Source: Clostridia bacterium (GTDB taxonomy: Bacteria > Bacillota > Clostridia > Christensenellales > CAG-314). From it: a stretch of DNA of 39,963 nt. The notes beneath the pieces were generated by a model, which had not been told where the DNA came from, ran no database searches, and saw nothing but the letters and a program-made list of their open reading frames with translations. The position numbers and the translations under genes are program-made. The stretch lies in assembly GCA_900769665.1 (NCBI GenBank), contig CAAGHL010000056.1, positions 1 through 39,963 on the forward strand. Reading direction: 5' to 3'. Below are positions 8,573 through 17,909 of this stretch, piece after piece; positions within the stretch are counted from its first letter, which is position 1; each line of letters starts with the position of its first letter.

Positions 8573-11500
8573 TTACTCGTTTGTGCTTGGCAAGCCACGC
8601 AAAGTGGGGTTGCCGTATTGGTCAAGGTTGTCGAAGTCCCAAATCTCATTATCCCACAGTTCTCGCATTATTTCGATAATTTCAGGAAGTGATTTTTGAG
8701 TACCATAAAAATCCCATCCTTTGACATAATAACAGTTCAAAGCATCAATTTTTTCAGCTCTACATAGCAAAGAAGAATCTATAACACCATTACTATACGC
8801 AATTTCAACATCACTATAGCAATTCATCATAGTTACATTTTCGCCAGTACCCAATATTCCACCCTTGCCATATCCATCAAAAATACTTCCTCGGTTATAA
8901 CAGTTTTTAATCACAACATCATTACTAGTACTAGTACCGCATATTCCCCCTCCGGCTGGGCTACTAATAGTTATATTTCCAATGTTGCCACAACTCTCAA
9001 TTATCGTCTTCTCTATTCCCTGTCCTACTATGCCACCCACATTCGTTTTTCCTTTAATAGCAGCAAAATTCATACATTTATATACGTATAGATTATCTGC
9101 TTTACCAATAATTCCCCCACAACGTTCTCCATTCAATACTCCATAATTGGCACAACCAATCATTGAAACTATTAGTCTATCCCCATTACCCACAATTCCT
9201 CCCATATATGTATGCAAAAGAGCGTTGCTATCAAGCACTGTCATATCGACTTTATTACACACATTTTCAACCGTCAATGCGTATCCTTCCCCACATAGTC
9301 CACCAACATACGCATCAAATTTTTTATCACCTGAGCTTTCTATTGTCGCAATCAACCTACCTTCTAAAGTTAAATTCCGTATTATTCCAGTTGCTTTCGC
9401 AAACAATCCCCAATAGAAGTCTCCATTTTCATATGTACCGACAAAGTTCATGCCAGAAATCACATGTCCCTGTCCATCAAAACTACCCTTGAAGTTTCCC
9501 GGATACTTCCATTCATTTCCGCTCAAATTTATGTCGTTCACAAGCTTATATACCGCCGGAGTACTCATATTTCTCAAGTCGTCGGCAGTATGAATTTCTA
9601 TCACAGTATCATTTGCTACACTCACAAAAACATGACTTTCAATATCAATAACATCCTTTTGTTTTTTTCCAAGTAATTTATTGCTATACTCAACACTAGT
9701 TATCCAAGCACGCTGTGTGCCAGTAAAACCATACCAGTAGTCAGGCATTTTTATCATTGTCGTATTCAAATTCACATTTTCAAATGGGGAACAACAAAAT
9801 CTATTCGTTTCGATTCCTTTATAACTGCAAGAACTTTCATACCCCTGTCTTTCTATCGTCACCGCATCGATATTGTACCCCGTCTTGTTGTTAAACTCCA
9901 CGAGATAGTAGTACGTTTGTCCGTTGACAACGTAGTCGCAAGGATTGCCGTCCTCGTCCACAATAGCGATAGACTTTACAGTCAGTTCACCATTGACAAA
10001 CACCGTTGCCGTGCTTTCCGTCGTTTGCACGTCGAGAGTCATTTCCTGTCCGTGCAATGTGCCGACAATTTCCGTCATAGTCAAATCGGTGTTGCCGCCC
10101 TCGAAGCCGTCGTCCACGGTGATGTCAACAATTACGCTGTTTGCCGTAGTTGCAGGCGCAACGTCGTAGTAGTTGCCGTTGATCTTCACTTTGCTGACAA
10201 CAACGCCCGACGGATTGTCCACAATCGCCTCGAAATAAATCACTTCGCCGACGCTTACGGCACTTGTATTGGCGCAACCGGAACGTACAAAGTCGAATAT
10301 CGGCGCAGTGTAGTAATCGACACGTTGCGTAAGCGTTTGCGTGCCTTGCCCGTCGTTGAGGTCAAACGTGTAGTCCACGGCAATCGTGTAGTTTGTGTCC
10401 GCAGTCAGGTTGTCAAACAGAACACGCTCCGCAACATCCGCCGTAGCGACGAGTTTGTCGCCGTTGTACAAGCGCACTGCCGACACTGCACCCACGCCGT
10501 CAACGTCCGTTGAGCCGATGTCCGCACGCAAGCTGTTGCGAGTGACGACAAAGTTGCCGATACTCACTTGCGGCAATTGCTTGGCAAGGGTAGTAAACGT
10601 ATACGTTGCCTCAATAGTTTGTTCGCCCACGCCGTCGCACAGATCATACAGGTACACCACACGCAAAACATACTCGTTGTCGGAAAGCAGTCCGCCGACG
10701 GTACGTAGCGCAACATCGTCAAGCACAATGCTTTCGCCGTCACGTTCAAACAATATTGCTTGCACTGCGCCAACCTCATCCACGTCCGTCACAACCACGT
10801 CAAAACTTGCGCCGTCCTTGGTTGCAGACACGTTGCTTACGTACAAGCTCGGCGTTGCCTTGGGCAAGGTGGTAAACTGCACGGAGCTTGTCTTGGTACG
10901 AGCACCCACTCCGTCACACAAATCGTAAGAGTACGTCACGCGCAACACGTAGTTGTTTGCCGACATCAAACCGTCAAACGCACGCAAATTGACGTTTGCC
11001 GCAACAATAGGTTGGTCGTCACCGTGCAACAGCTCCACCGCAGAGATTGCGCCGACATTGTCCACGTCAGTCGTGTCCACGTCAAATGTAACGCCGCTCT
11101 TGGTGGCATACAGGTTGTACGCATACACCGACGGCTCCGTCATAGCAAGCGTAGTAAACGTGGTAGTTTGTTCCGTTTGGCGCATGCCAAGTCCGTCGTT
11201 TAGGTCGTAGCCGTACACTACGTGCAATGCGTACACGTTGTTGGACAGCAAGTTGCCGAATTGCCTTGTTGCGCTGTCAGTCGAATCGGCAAACTTACTG
11301 CCGCCAAGCAGTACTTCCGACAGCGTAACCGCGCCGACGCCGTCAATATCGGTAATAATAAGGTTGTATGCTACATCGCGTTTGCCTGCCGACAAGTCGC
11401 TAATCTTGAATGACGGTGTTTGTTTGGCAAGCGTTGCAAAAGTAGAAGTGACAAACAGCGTTTGCTTGCCGGTGCCGTCGTTGAGGTCAAAGGAGTACAC

Positions 11501-14032
11501 CACCTTGATTGTGTACAAATTGTCCGACAGTAAGTTTTGGAAACTGCGTGCCGATGTGCTGTCTGCCGCAATAATGTCATCGTTGCCGTGTGTCAGCAAA
11601 ATTTGTTCCAACGTAAGCACGCCATACGGGTCGTCGCTATCCACGACAAAAGTAACGGAAGTTTTGCTCGGGTTGACCTTGGCAATATTGATGGTAGGCG
11701 CAGTAACAGCCGTAGTTGCAAATTGCGACGTAGCCTGCAAGGTGCGCACACCCAATCCGTCGTTGAGGTCGTAAGCGTAAACCGCATTTAGCGTGTACAC
11801 GTTGTCGGACAGCAACCCCTCGAAACTGCGCACGTTTGCGTTTGCGACAATAGGTTGGTCGTCGCCGTGTAGTAGTTCGATACGGCTAAGCGCACCCACG
11901 TTGTCGCGGTCGTACACGTTGACAACAAACGTCACGCTGTTTGTAGTAGCCACCACCTTAGCAATGTTGACCTGCGGCACATACTTAGCTTGCGTTGCAA
12001 AGTTTTGCGTGGCACAAACAGTACGATCGCCCTTGCCGTCGTTGAGGTTGTAACTATATGTAACGCGCAACGTGTAGCGTGTGTCGGACAGCAAATTGCT
12101 AAACTTGCGCACACTGCCGCCAAGCGTTGCAACAACGGCGTTTTCGCGCAACAATTCAACTGCGGAAATGCGCCCGACGTTGTCGCTGTCGACGACTTCC
12201 ACACCGAAGGTCACGTCCGTTTGCCCGGCAACCACGTCTACCAACTCCACTGTGGGCGCATTTTTTGCCGTTGTTTCAAACTGCGAAGCGGCAACAATGT
12301 TTTGCGCACCCTTGCCGTTGTTTAGGTCGTACGTATATGTAACTTTTAGCGTATAGGTAGCGTCGGACAGCAAACCGCCGATTGTGCGAGCGTTTACGTC
12401 GTCCACAACAATGGGGCTGTCGCCGTCGCGAAGCAACTCTATGCGAGAAACCGCACCCACGCCGTCGGGGTCGGTGGCGTTGACGGCAAAACCTACGCTA
12501 ACGTCATCGGCAACAACTTTGGCAATATCCACAGTGGGCGTAGCCTTTGCAAGGGTAGCAAAATCCGCCGAGGCGTACGTAGTTTGTTTGCCGTTGCCGT
12601 CGCCTAGGTCGTAGGTGTACTCCACGTTGATTGTGTAGCCGGTGTCGGACAGCAAGTTGTCGCACACGCTAGCGTCGTTTGCCAACGTAATATGCCAACT
12701 TGTGCCGCTGTGGATTTCCACCTTGGTTACCGCGCCAACGCCGTCGAGGTCTGTTGCATTCACGACAAAGCGCACGCCCGTTTGCGAAGCCACAACATCG
12801 GACAACGAAACGGATGGTACTTGCTTAGCAAGCGTGACAAACTGCAAGCGTATGCTTTCCGTCGAGCCGTCCACAAGGTACTCGGCAACAAGCGTGTAGG
12901 CGCAGTTTGTGTACAAGCCGTCGACTGTAGTTGCCGCAACGTCGAGGTCGCGCACCTTTTGCTCACCTTGCCACAAGGTAAGCGAGGTAAACGCACGTTC
13001 CGTCGCAGGGGTGTCGCCCCAAACATAGCTCCAAGACAAGCTTTGCGCTTGCACGTCGGCATCGCCAAACAACACAGTTGCGGAAGTAACCACCGATTGC
13101 TTGTACAATTGGTTAAGCCGCACTCCCTCGCCGCCGAAGTCGTCGTAGCAACCGAACACACCGTATTGGTACACGGTGTTGGGCGCAAGGTTGTAAAACA
13201 CCACGTGGGTTGTGGCGTTGACGTAGATGTCGGAAGTGCGGATTTGGTCGCCGTCGTACAGCACCGCCTTGACGTAGCCGCCCGAAGAGGACACCAGCGA
13301 GCGTAGGTCGGCAACGCGCACGTCAAAGGAAACGGAGTTGCGAGTGACCTTTTCGTTGGTGACTTTGCACGTGACGGCATCGTCGGAGCGCACGCCCACG
13401 CGGACGGTTTTGTCACCTTCCATCAGCACGTCCTTGATTTCCGTGCCGTCGACGTACTTGATGGCATCGATTGTGTAGTCCACCACGCCGCCGACATTGC
13501 CCACGTTGACTTTGAGAATGATGTTTTCCGTATCGCTGCCACGCTCGAACATGTAACCGGTGTACTTTTTGCCGTTTAGCGTGAAGGACAGGATTTCAAA
13601 TGCGTCGGGATTGCGCAACTTGACGGTGACAATGACGTCGCTGTCGGCTTCTGCGTAGTACATCGTTTCGCCGCCGCCGACCACCTCCAACGTGCCGCTT
13701 GCCGCATCCTCGATGGTTGTTGCACCGTCGCCGAAGGGTTTGTCGGGGTCGAAGTCGTCGCCGCGCCCGTACTTGTCGCCGTCCCACCAACCGGGGTCAC
13801 GATCGGTAGGATTGCCTCTGACGGGGCTAGAAAGCCGATTTTTGGCAAAAGAAAAGGAAGCCGATGCCACGCGCGACGAGTTGTCGACGGCGGAAACGGT
13901 CATTCCTTGATAAATAGGTACGCTTTTAGGCTTGTCGGGGGTATCGTTTTGGTCGGTACTGCATGCCACAAACGCAGAGCATAACACAAAAAACGCCAAT
14001 ACAAGCGCAAGAATACTAAACCTCTTATTCAT
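8573..14032 (-). CDS. Giant surface lipoprotein with nine tandem repeats and GLUG-like C-terminus, 1819 aa
   Basis: Cell-surface lipoprotein. The ATG at 14032 is chosen because AAGGAG lies nine bases upstream and the protein then begins with a signal peptide ending in lipobox FVAC (Cys24). Longer in-frame extensions run antisense into the next gene and are rejected. Order: anchor and low-complexity region (1-110), unassigned beta-rich modules (110-400), nine tandem ~94-residue repeats (about 402-1241), two more beta-sandwich-like modules (1241-1395), then a region with FDGQGHVISGM and repeated GGIVG/GGICG-type turns (about 1510-1740) resembling GLUG repeats and a right-handed beta-helix. Repeats carry D-x-DGVGAV, LLSD-x-Y and YDLNDGxG and look fibronectin-III-like. 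Likely adhesin or glycan-binding; the ligand is unknown. DNA for residues ~1395-1800 is clearly more AT-rich. Confidence 0.85.
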   Translation of the reverse strand: MNKRFSILALVLAFFVLCSAFVACSTDQNDTPDKPKSVPIYQGMTVSAVDNSSRVASASFSFAKNRLSSPVRGNPTDRDPGWWDGDKYGRGDDFDPDKPFGDGATTIEDAASGTLEVVGGGETMYYAEADSDVIVTVKLRNPDAFEILSFTLNGKKYTGYMFERGSDTENIILKVNVGNVGGVVDYTIDAIKYVDGTEIKDVLMEGDKTVRVGVRSDDAVTCKVTNEKVTRNSVSFDVRVADLRSLVSSSGGYVKAVLYDGDQIRTSDIYVNATTHVVFYNLAPNTVYQYGVFGCYDDFGGEGVRLNQLYKQSVVTSATVLFGDADVQAQSLSWSYVWGDTPATERAFTSLTLWQGEQKVRDLDVAATTVDGLYTNCAYTLVAEYLVDGSTESIRLQFVTLAKQVPSVSLSDVVASQTGVRFVVNATDLDGVGAVTKVEIHSGTSWHITLANDASVCDNLLSDTGYTINVEYTYDLGDGNGKQTTYASADFATLAKATPTVDIAKVVADDVSVGFAVNATDPDGVGAVSRIELLRDGDSPIVVDDVNARTIGGLLSDATYTLKVTYTYDLNNGKGAQNIVAASQFETTAKNAPTVELVDVVAGQTDVTFGVEVVDSDNVGRISAVELLRENAVVATLGGSVRKFSNLLSDTRYTLRVTYSYNLNDGKGDRTVCATQNFATQAKYVPQVNIAKVVATTNSVTFVVNVYDRDNVGALSRIELLHGDDQPIVANANVRSFEGLLSDNVYTLNAVYAYDLNDGLGVRTLQATSQFATTAVTAPTINIAKVNPSKTSVTFVVDSDDPYGVLTLEQILLTHGNDDIIAADSTSARSFQNLLSDNLYTIKVVYSFDLNDGTGKQTLFVTSTFATLAKQTPSFKISDLSAGKRDVAYNLIITDIDGVGAVTLSEVLLGGSKFADSTDSATRQFGNLLSNNVYALHVVYGYDLNDGLGMRQTEQTTTFTTLAMTEPSVYAYNLYATKSGVTFDVDTTDVDNVGAISAVELLHGDDQPIVAANVNLRAFDGLMSANNYVLRVTYSYDLCDGVGARTKTSSVQFTTLPKATPSLYVSNVSATKDGASFDVVVTDVDEVGAVQAILFERDGESIVLDDVALRTVGGLLSDNEYVLRVVYLYDLCDGVGEQTIEATYTFTTLAKQLPQVSIGNFVVTRNSLRADIGSTDVDGVGAVSAVRLYNGDKLVATADVAERVLFDNLTADTNYTIAVDYTFDLNDGQGTQTLTQRVDYYTAPIFDFVRSGCANTSAVSVGEVIYFEAIVDNPSGVVVSKVKINGNYYDVAPATTANSVIVDITVDDGFEGGNTDLTMTEIVGTLHGQEMTLDVQTTESTATVFVNGELTVKSIAIVDEDGNPCDYVVNGQTYYYLVEFNNKTGYNIDAVTIERQGYESSCSYKGIETNRFCCSPFENVNLNTTMIKMPDYWYGFTGTQRAWITSVEYSNKLLGKKQKDVIDIESHVFVSVANDTVIEIHTADDLRNMSTPAVYKLVNDINLSGNEWKYPGNFKGSFDGQGHVISGMNFVGTYENGDFYWGLFAKATGIIRNLTLEGRLIATIESSGDKKFDAYVGGLCGEGYALTVENVCNKVDMTVLDSNALLHTYMGGIVGNGDRLIVSMIGCANYGVLNGERCGGIIGKADNLYVYKCMNFAAIKGKTNVGGIVGQGIEKTIIESCGNIGNITISSPAGGGICGTSTSNDVVIKNCYNRGSIFDGYGKGGILGTGENVTMMNCYSDVEIAYSNGVIDSSLLCRAEKIDALNCYYVKGWDFYGTQKSLPEIIEIMRELWDNEIWDFDNLDQYGNPTLRGLPSTNE
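10310..12829 (-). repeat. Nine coding tandem repeats of ~280 bp
   Basis: The nine repeats of the surface lipoprotein start at residues ~402, 495, 589, 682, 775, 869, 963, 1057 and 1150, a period of 93-94 residues. The period is almost constant, with substitutions spread along each unit, pointing to duplication followed by divergence. Confidence 0.85.
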
Positions 14033-14071
14033 GATAATCTCCTTTACAAAGTAATCTTTGTTATTACACAT

Positions 14072-14100
14072 ATTATACATCAACTTTTTGCAAAATGCAA
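14072..14100 (-). promoter_or_regulatory. Promoter of the giant lipoprotein gene
   Basis: Minus strand TTGCAT (14095-14100) and TATAAT (14072-14077), spacing 17, 40 bases upstream of the ATG. Confidence 0.75.
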
Positions 14101-14209
14101 TAACATTTTGACAATACACGGCAAACAAATTGCAACACAACAATACGCCCCGGTATTTTTGGCAGGGCGGCGGCATACAATTACCGAATACTATTTTCGG
14201 GAGAACGAT

Positions 14210-15700
14210 ATGAAACGCAAATTGTCTTGTGTATTGCTTGCCGTGGTTTTGCTTGGTGCGTGCCTTGCCGGACTTGCGGCTTGCAACGCCGACAAAATGA
14301 AACAAGCCGTCAAAAACGGCGACAACTACACCATCGTTGCCACCTACCACCCCGACGACCACACGCTGTCGGCAACGCAAATTTTTGAGTACACCAACCG
14401 TAGCGACAACACTTTTGTCGACATCAAACTGCACATATACGCAAACGCCTACCGCGAAGGCGCAACACCGATTGTACCCAACACCTACATGTCCTCGGCA
14501 TACCCCAACGGCATTTGCTACGGGGATATTTCCTTCGACAGCGTGAAAGCCGACGGCACCGCATGTGCCTACAAGATAGAGGGCGACAACGCCGACATAC
14601 TGTCCGTGCCGCTTGGAAAGGAACTGTTTCCTAACGAAAAAGTGACACTGGAAATGACATACAAAGTGACACTTCCCAACATTAAACACCGTTTAGGTTA
14701 CACCGATAACGCCGTAACGCTAGGCAACTTCTTTCCCATTGTGTGCCGTGTGGAGAACGACAACTTTGCAACGACTTCCTACTGCGCGGTGGGCGATCCG
14801 TTTGTTTCCGACGTAGCCAACTTCGACGTAACACTGTGTGCGCCGAGTAGCTACATAGTGGGAGCAAGCGGCGAACTGACAAGCGTAACAAGCAAAGACG
14901 GCTACGACACGTGGCACTACGTGGGCGAGGCAAGGCGCGACTTTGCACTGGTGCTGTCCGACAAATACAAGAAGCTGTCGCAAAACGTGGGTAAAACGCA
15001 AGTCAACTACCTGTACTACGCCGACGAAGATCCGCAAACGTCGCTAGCAACGGCAGTCGGGATGTTGGAATACATGAACAAAAACGTAGGCGAATACCCC
15101 TATTCCACCTACACCGTGTGCGAAACAGACTTTTGCTACGGCGGCATGGAGTACCCCGCGCTTGTGTACGTAGCAAGCGGAAGCAACGCCTACACAGAGG
15201 CGATTGCCCACGAAACGGCGCACCAATGGTTTTACGGCGTGGTAGGCAACAACCAAATTACCGACGCTTGGATGGACGAGGGACTTTGCGAATTTGTGAC
15301 CTATCTGTACCTAGACAGTACGGGTGCGGTGTCGCTTGCCGACGCCATGAAACGCACCACAAAAACTTACATCAACTACGTAGACGTACTCAACCGCTAC
15401 TACGACAACGTGGACACGAGTTTCCGCGCACTGACCGACTACAAAAACGACAGCGAGTACGTCGTGATGAGCTACACCAAGGGTTGTTTGCTATTTAACA
15501 CCCTGTACGAAACGTTGGGCGAAACCAAGTTTTTGCGCGCGCTTTCCGACTACTACCGTCAGTGCGCATTCGAGATCGCGTCCCCCGACAAGCTGATAGA
15601 TTGTTTTGTTCGGTGCGGCAACAAGGAGCTTGCAACCATATTTGACAAGTTCATTGCAGGCAAAGAGATTGTCGGCAAGGTGACCGACGGCAAAAAATAG
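14210..15700 (+). CDS. M1-family metallopeptidase lipoprotein, 496 aa
   Basis: Extracellular, membrane-anchored zinc aminopeptidase-like protein. The ATG at 14210 has GGGAG upstream and opens a signal peptide with lipobox LAAC (Cys25). The gluzincin motif HETAH is at 334-338 with the third zinc ligand Glu357 in WMDEG, the exact HEXXH-x18-E spacing of M1. GGMEYP (311-316) corresponds to the GxMEN exopeptidase motif, but with YP instead of N. It is shorter than full aminopeptidase N (about 850) and lacks the C-terminal helical domain, as in other compact bacterial M1 proteins. It is divergent from the giant lipoprotein. With the M3-like lipoprotein, it suggests external peptide processing. Confidence 0.88.
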   Translation: MKRKLSCVLLAVVLLGACLAGLAACNADKMKQAVKNGDNYTIVATYHPDDHTLSATQIFEYTNRSDNTFVDIKLHIYANAYREGATPIVPNTYMSSAYPNGICYGDISFDSVKADGTACAYKIEGDNADILSVPLGKELFPNEKVTLEMTYKVTLPNIKHRLGYTDNAVTLGNFFPIVCRVENDNFATTSYCAVGDPFVSDVANFDVTLCAPSSYIVGASGELTSVTSKDGYDTWHYVGEARRDFALVLSDKYKKLSQNVGKTQVNYLYYADEDPQTSLATAVGMLEYMNKNVGEYPYSTYTVCETDFCYGGMEYPALVYVASGSNAYTEAIAHETAHQWFYGVVGNNQITDAWMDEGLCEFVTYLYLDSTGAVSLADAMKRTTKTYINYVDVLNRYYDNVDTSFRALTDYKNDSEYVVMSYTKGCLLFNTLYETLGETKFLRALSDYYRQCAFEIASPDKLIDCFVRCGNKELATIFDKFIAGKEIVGKVTDGKK

Positions 15701-15736
15701 ATATGCGAGCCGTGGAAAAAACTGCGTTCGGTTTAG

Positions 15737-15765
15737 TTGAAAAGTGTGCCGAATTGTGGTATAAT
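15737..15765 (+). promoter_or_regulatory. thpR promoter
   Basis: TTGAAA (15737-15742) and TATAAT (15760-15765), spacing 17, with a TGTGG sequence before the -10 box; 55 bases upstream of the thpR start. Confidence 0.8.
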
Positions 15766-15820
15766 AAAGCAAAGATACAAAAGGACCGCCGAAGTTGTGC
15801 GCGCGTCCGCAGGAGAAACC

Positions 15821-16369
15821 ATGCGCGTGTTTGTTGCATTGAAATTGCCCGACAAAACAAAAGATAATCTTGCCCGTTCCGCCGAGCAGTTGCGCCACTT
15901 CGATTGTGGCGGAAGCTTTATACCCAAGGACAACTACCACGTGACGTTGCACTTTCTTGGGGAAGTTGCCGCAAGCGACCTAATATACGTGCAATCGGCA
16001 ATGGACGCCGTGGCAGACATGCCTGCGCCGACCGTGGCAATAAGCCAAATTTCCGTGTTGCGTGCAAGCGATATTGTTTGCGCAAAGTTTCGCAAGGACA
16101 AAATGCTGACGGAATTGCACGAGGCGTTGGCGCAAAAGCTGGAAGAACAAGGCTTTACGGTAGAACATCGCGCATATCGCCCCCACGTAACGTTGGTGCG
16201 CAAGTACAAGTTTAGTTTGCCGTTTTCCGAAGTGACCAAAAGCGTGGATGTGTACAATGCACCGTTTGTAGCCGACGAAATTGTGCTGTACCAAAGCGAG
16301 CTGACCAAGTTCGGCGCAGTATATACACCGCTGTACACGGTAAAACTTACAAACAAAAACGAGCAATAA
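15821..16369 (+). CDS. thpR: RNA 2',3'-cyclic phosphodiesterase (2H family), 182 aa
   Basis: Hydrolyses 2',3'-cyclic phosphates at RNA ends; formerly called 2'-5' RNA ligase (LigT). The two HxT catalytic motifs are HVT at 40-42 and HVT at 122-124, at the usual spacing. The N-terminus MRVFVALKLP is typical of the family, as is the 180-residue length. Ribosome site AGGAG is five bases before the ATG. It is monocistronic, with its own promoter at 15737-15765 and a terminator at 16437-16472. Confidence 0.93.
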   Translation: MRVFVALKLPDKTKDNLARSAEQLRHFDCGGSFIPKDNYHVTLHFLGEVAASDLIYVQSAMDAVADMPAPTVAISQISVLRASDIVCAKFRKDKMLTELHEALAQKLEEQGFTVEHRAYRPHVTLVRKYKFSLPFSEVTKSVDVYNAPFVADEIVLYQSELTKFGAVYTPLYTVKLTNKNEQ

Positions 16370-16436
16370 TACCGTTGTTGCGAAACAACCGACGTAAACA
16401 AACAACTTGTCCAAACAACAAAACGAAACTTAAAGT

Positions 16437-16472
16437 AAAAGGTGTCAATCCGCTTTGGATTGGCACCTTTTT
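16437..16472 (+). terminator. Terminator after thpR
   Basis: GGTGTCAATCC (16441-16451), loop GCTTT, GGATTGGCACC (16457-16467), then TTTTT, with AAAA before the stem. Confidence 0.85.
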
Positions 16473-16581
16473 GTTGGTATTATTACATTAAAGCAACCGT
16501 CAAAACGTGGCAAATGTAAGCAAAAACCGCATACGTATGTAAAATTTGCCGACATTTACGGTGTTACTTGCCGTGTGCGAA

Positions 16582-17523
16582 TTACTTTTTGTTGGCAAGT
16601 TCCGCAGGAATGTTGTGTAGCATTGTGACGTATCTGTCGTCGCCGTCGGGGAACAGCGTTACGATGTTTGCGCCTTTGTAGCTCGGATCGTTGGCAAAAC
16701 GCGTTGCCGCAACTATGTTCGCCGCCGAAGAAATACCGCAACTGTAGCCCATTTTGAGGTTGAGCATGTAAAACATGTCCAACGCTTCCTCGTCGGTAAC
16801 GGTTTGAACGCCGTCCACTACGCTCGGATCATACAAGTCGGTCACAAAACCTGCGCCGATACCTTGAATTTTGTGTTTGCCGCCGTGGCCTTGGCTGATT
16901 GCGGGGCTGCCGGCAGGCTCCACTGCAATAACCTTGACATTAGGGAACAACTCCTTCAAACGTTTACCCGTACCGATAAGAGTACCGCCCGTACCTACGC
17001 CTGCGACAAACACGTCCACATGGTCAAGGTCATGCGCGATTTCGTCGGCGGTAGACAGGTAATGCGCCGCTACGTTTGCGCGGTTGGCAAATTGACGAAT
17101 AAGCAAATGCCCGTCGCGTTGTCCCAATAGTTCGGCTTGCTCGATTGCGCCCTTCATGCCGAGTGCGCCTTCGGTAAGCACAAGTTGCGCGCCCAAACCT
17201 TGCAAGAGTTGACGACGTTCTACCGTCATTGTTTCCGGCATGGTCAGTAGAACTCGGTAGCCGCGCTTTAGACCGATGTAGGCAAGGGCAATACCCATAT
17301 TGCCGCTTGTCGCTTCCACAATAGTATCGCCACTGTGAAGTGCGCCGTCTTCTTCCGCTTGCAAAATCATTGCAAGGGCAGGACGATCCTTGACGGAACC
17401 GCTGGCATTCATAGCTTCGTTTTTTACGTAAATGTCCGCGTCGAAGTCCTCTTCGTACGGGATAAGCGGAGTGTTGCCTATGCCGAGAGTTTCGGCTGCG
17501 GTATAAAATGCCTTTTTATCCAT
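16582..17523 (-). CDS. cysK: Cysteine synthase (O-acetylserine sulfhydrylase family), 313 aa
   Basis: PLP-dependent beta-replacement enzyme that makes cysteine from O-acetylserine and sulfide. The PLP lysine is Lys45 in SGSVKDR. SGNMG (73-77) corresponds to the substrate-binding TSGNTG loop with Met instead of Thr. GVGTGGT (175-181) is the PLP-phosphate loop. Length fits CysK/CysM (300-320). GGAGG lies six bases before the ATG. The leader contains a strong double hairpin (17557-17622). There is no serine acetyltransferase nearby, so substrate preference within the CysK/cystathionine beta-synthase family is not certain. Confidence 0.88.
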   Translation of the reverse strand: MDKKAFYTAAETLGIGNTPLIPYEEDFDADIYVKNEAMNASGSVKDRPALAMILQAEEDGALHSGDTIVEATSGNMGIALAYIGLKRGYRVLLTMPETMTVERRQLLQGLGAQLVLTEGALGMKGAIEQAELLGQRDGHLLIRQFANRANVAAHYLSTADEIAHDLDHVDVFVAGVGTGGTLIGTGKRLKELFPNVKVIAVEPAGSPAISQGHGGKHKIQGIGAGFVTDLYDPSVVDGVQTVTDEEALDMFYMLNLKMGYSCGISSAANIVAATRFANDPSYKGANIVTLFPDGDDRYVTMLHNIPAELANKK

Positions 17524-17556
17524 AAAAAACCTCCATTGGATATTGACTTGTTTTTT

Positions 17557-17622
17557 GCGGGGAGAACCTTTTTTGACAAAAGCGTTCTCCCCGCACCCCT
17601 CTCCAAAAACTTGGAGTAGGGG
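17557..17622 (+). repeat. Double-hairpin repeat, copy 1 (cysK leader)
   Basis: GCGGGGAGAAC (17557-17567) pairs perfectly with GTTCTCCCCGC (17584-17594). A second hairpin, CCCCTCTCCAA to TTGGAGTAGGGG, follows at 17596-17622. A relative in opposite orientation is at 17837-17901. Confidence 0.75.
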
Positions 17623-17836
17623 TACGTAAGAAATTTATTGAAAAATTTCACTACGTATGTAAATTTTTGTAACATGCGCGGTTACGTTCAAGCGTTTTGC
17701 AGTATGTCCCACCAATTTGTTTAGACGAAATTATTTTTCCTACTAACCTCGCCCCGACCGCCCACCCCTCATGGTCAATGGCGTCGTAAATCACTAATTG
17801 TGGCAAGACACATCTCTCTATTCTTCCCACCATATC

Positions 17837-17901
17837 CAAAGTTTTTGAAGGGTTGGGGTACGGGGAAGGGAAACTTTTTCCAAAAAGTTTCCCTTCCCCG
17901 C
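17837..17901 (-). repeat. Double-hairpin repeat, copy 2 (leuS 3' end)
   Basis: A perfect 18-bp stem (17862-17879 with 17882-17899) has only CC between the arms. Reading on the minus strand, it is followed by ACCCC and CAAAAACTT, as in copy 1. It sits nine bases after the leuS stop and may serve as its terminator, although no T-run follows. Positions 17623-17836 between the copies hold no convincing gene. Confidence 0.75.
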
Positions 17902-17909
17902 TAATACCA

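Noticed and set aside
10310..12829. Regularly spaced repeats that might suggest a CRISPR array
   Set aside because: The ~280-bp period, open frame and protein-level conservation show coding repeats; no CRISPR array was seen in the window.
14033..14689. 219-codon N-terminal extension of the giant lipoprotein
   Set aside because: It runs antisense into the M1 peptidase gene, and the signal peptide plus AAGGAG site mark the start at 14032.
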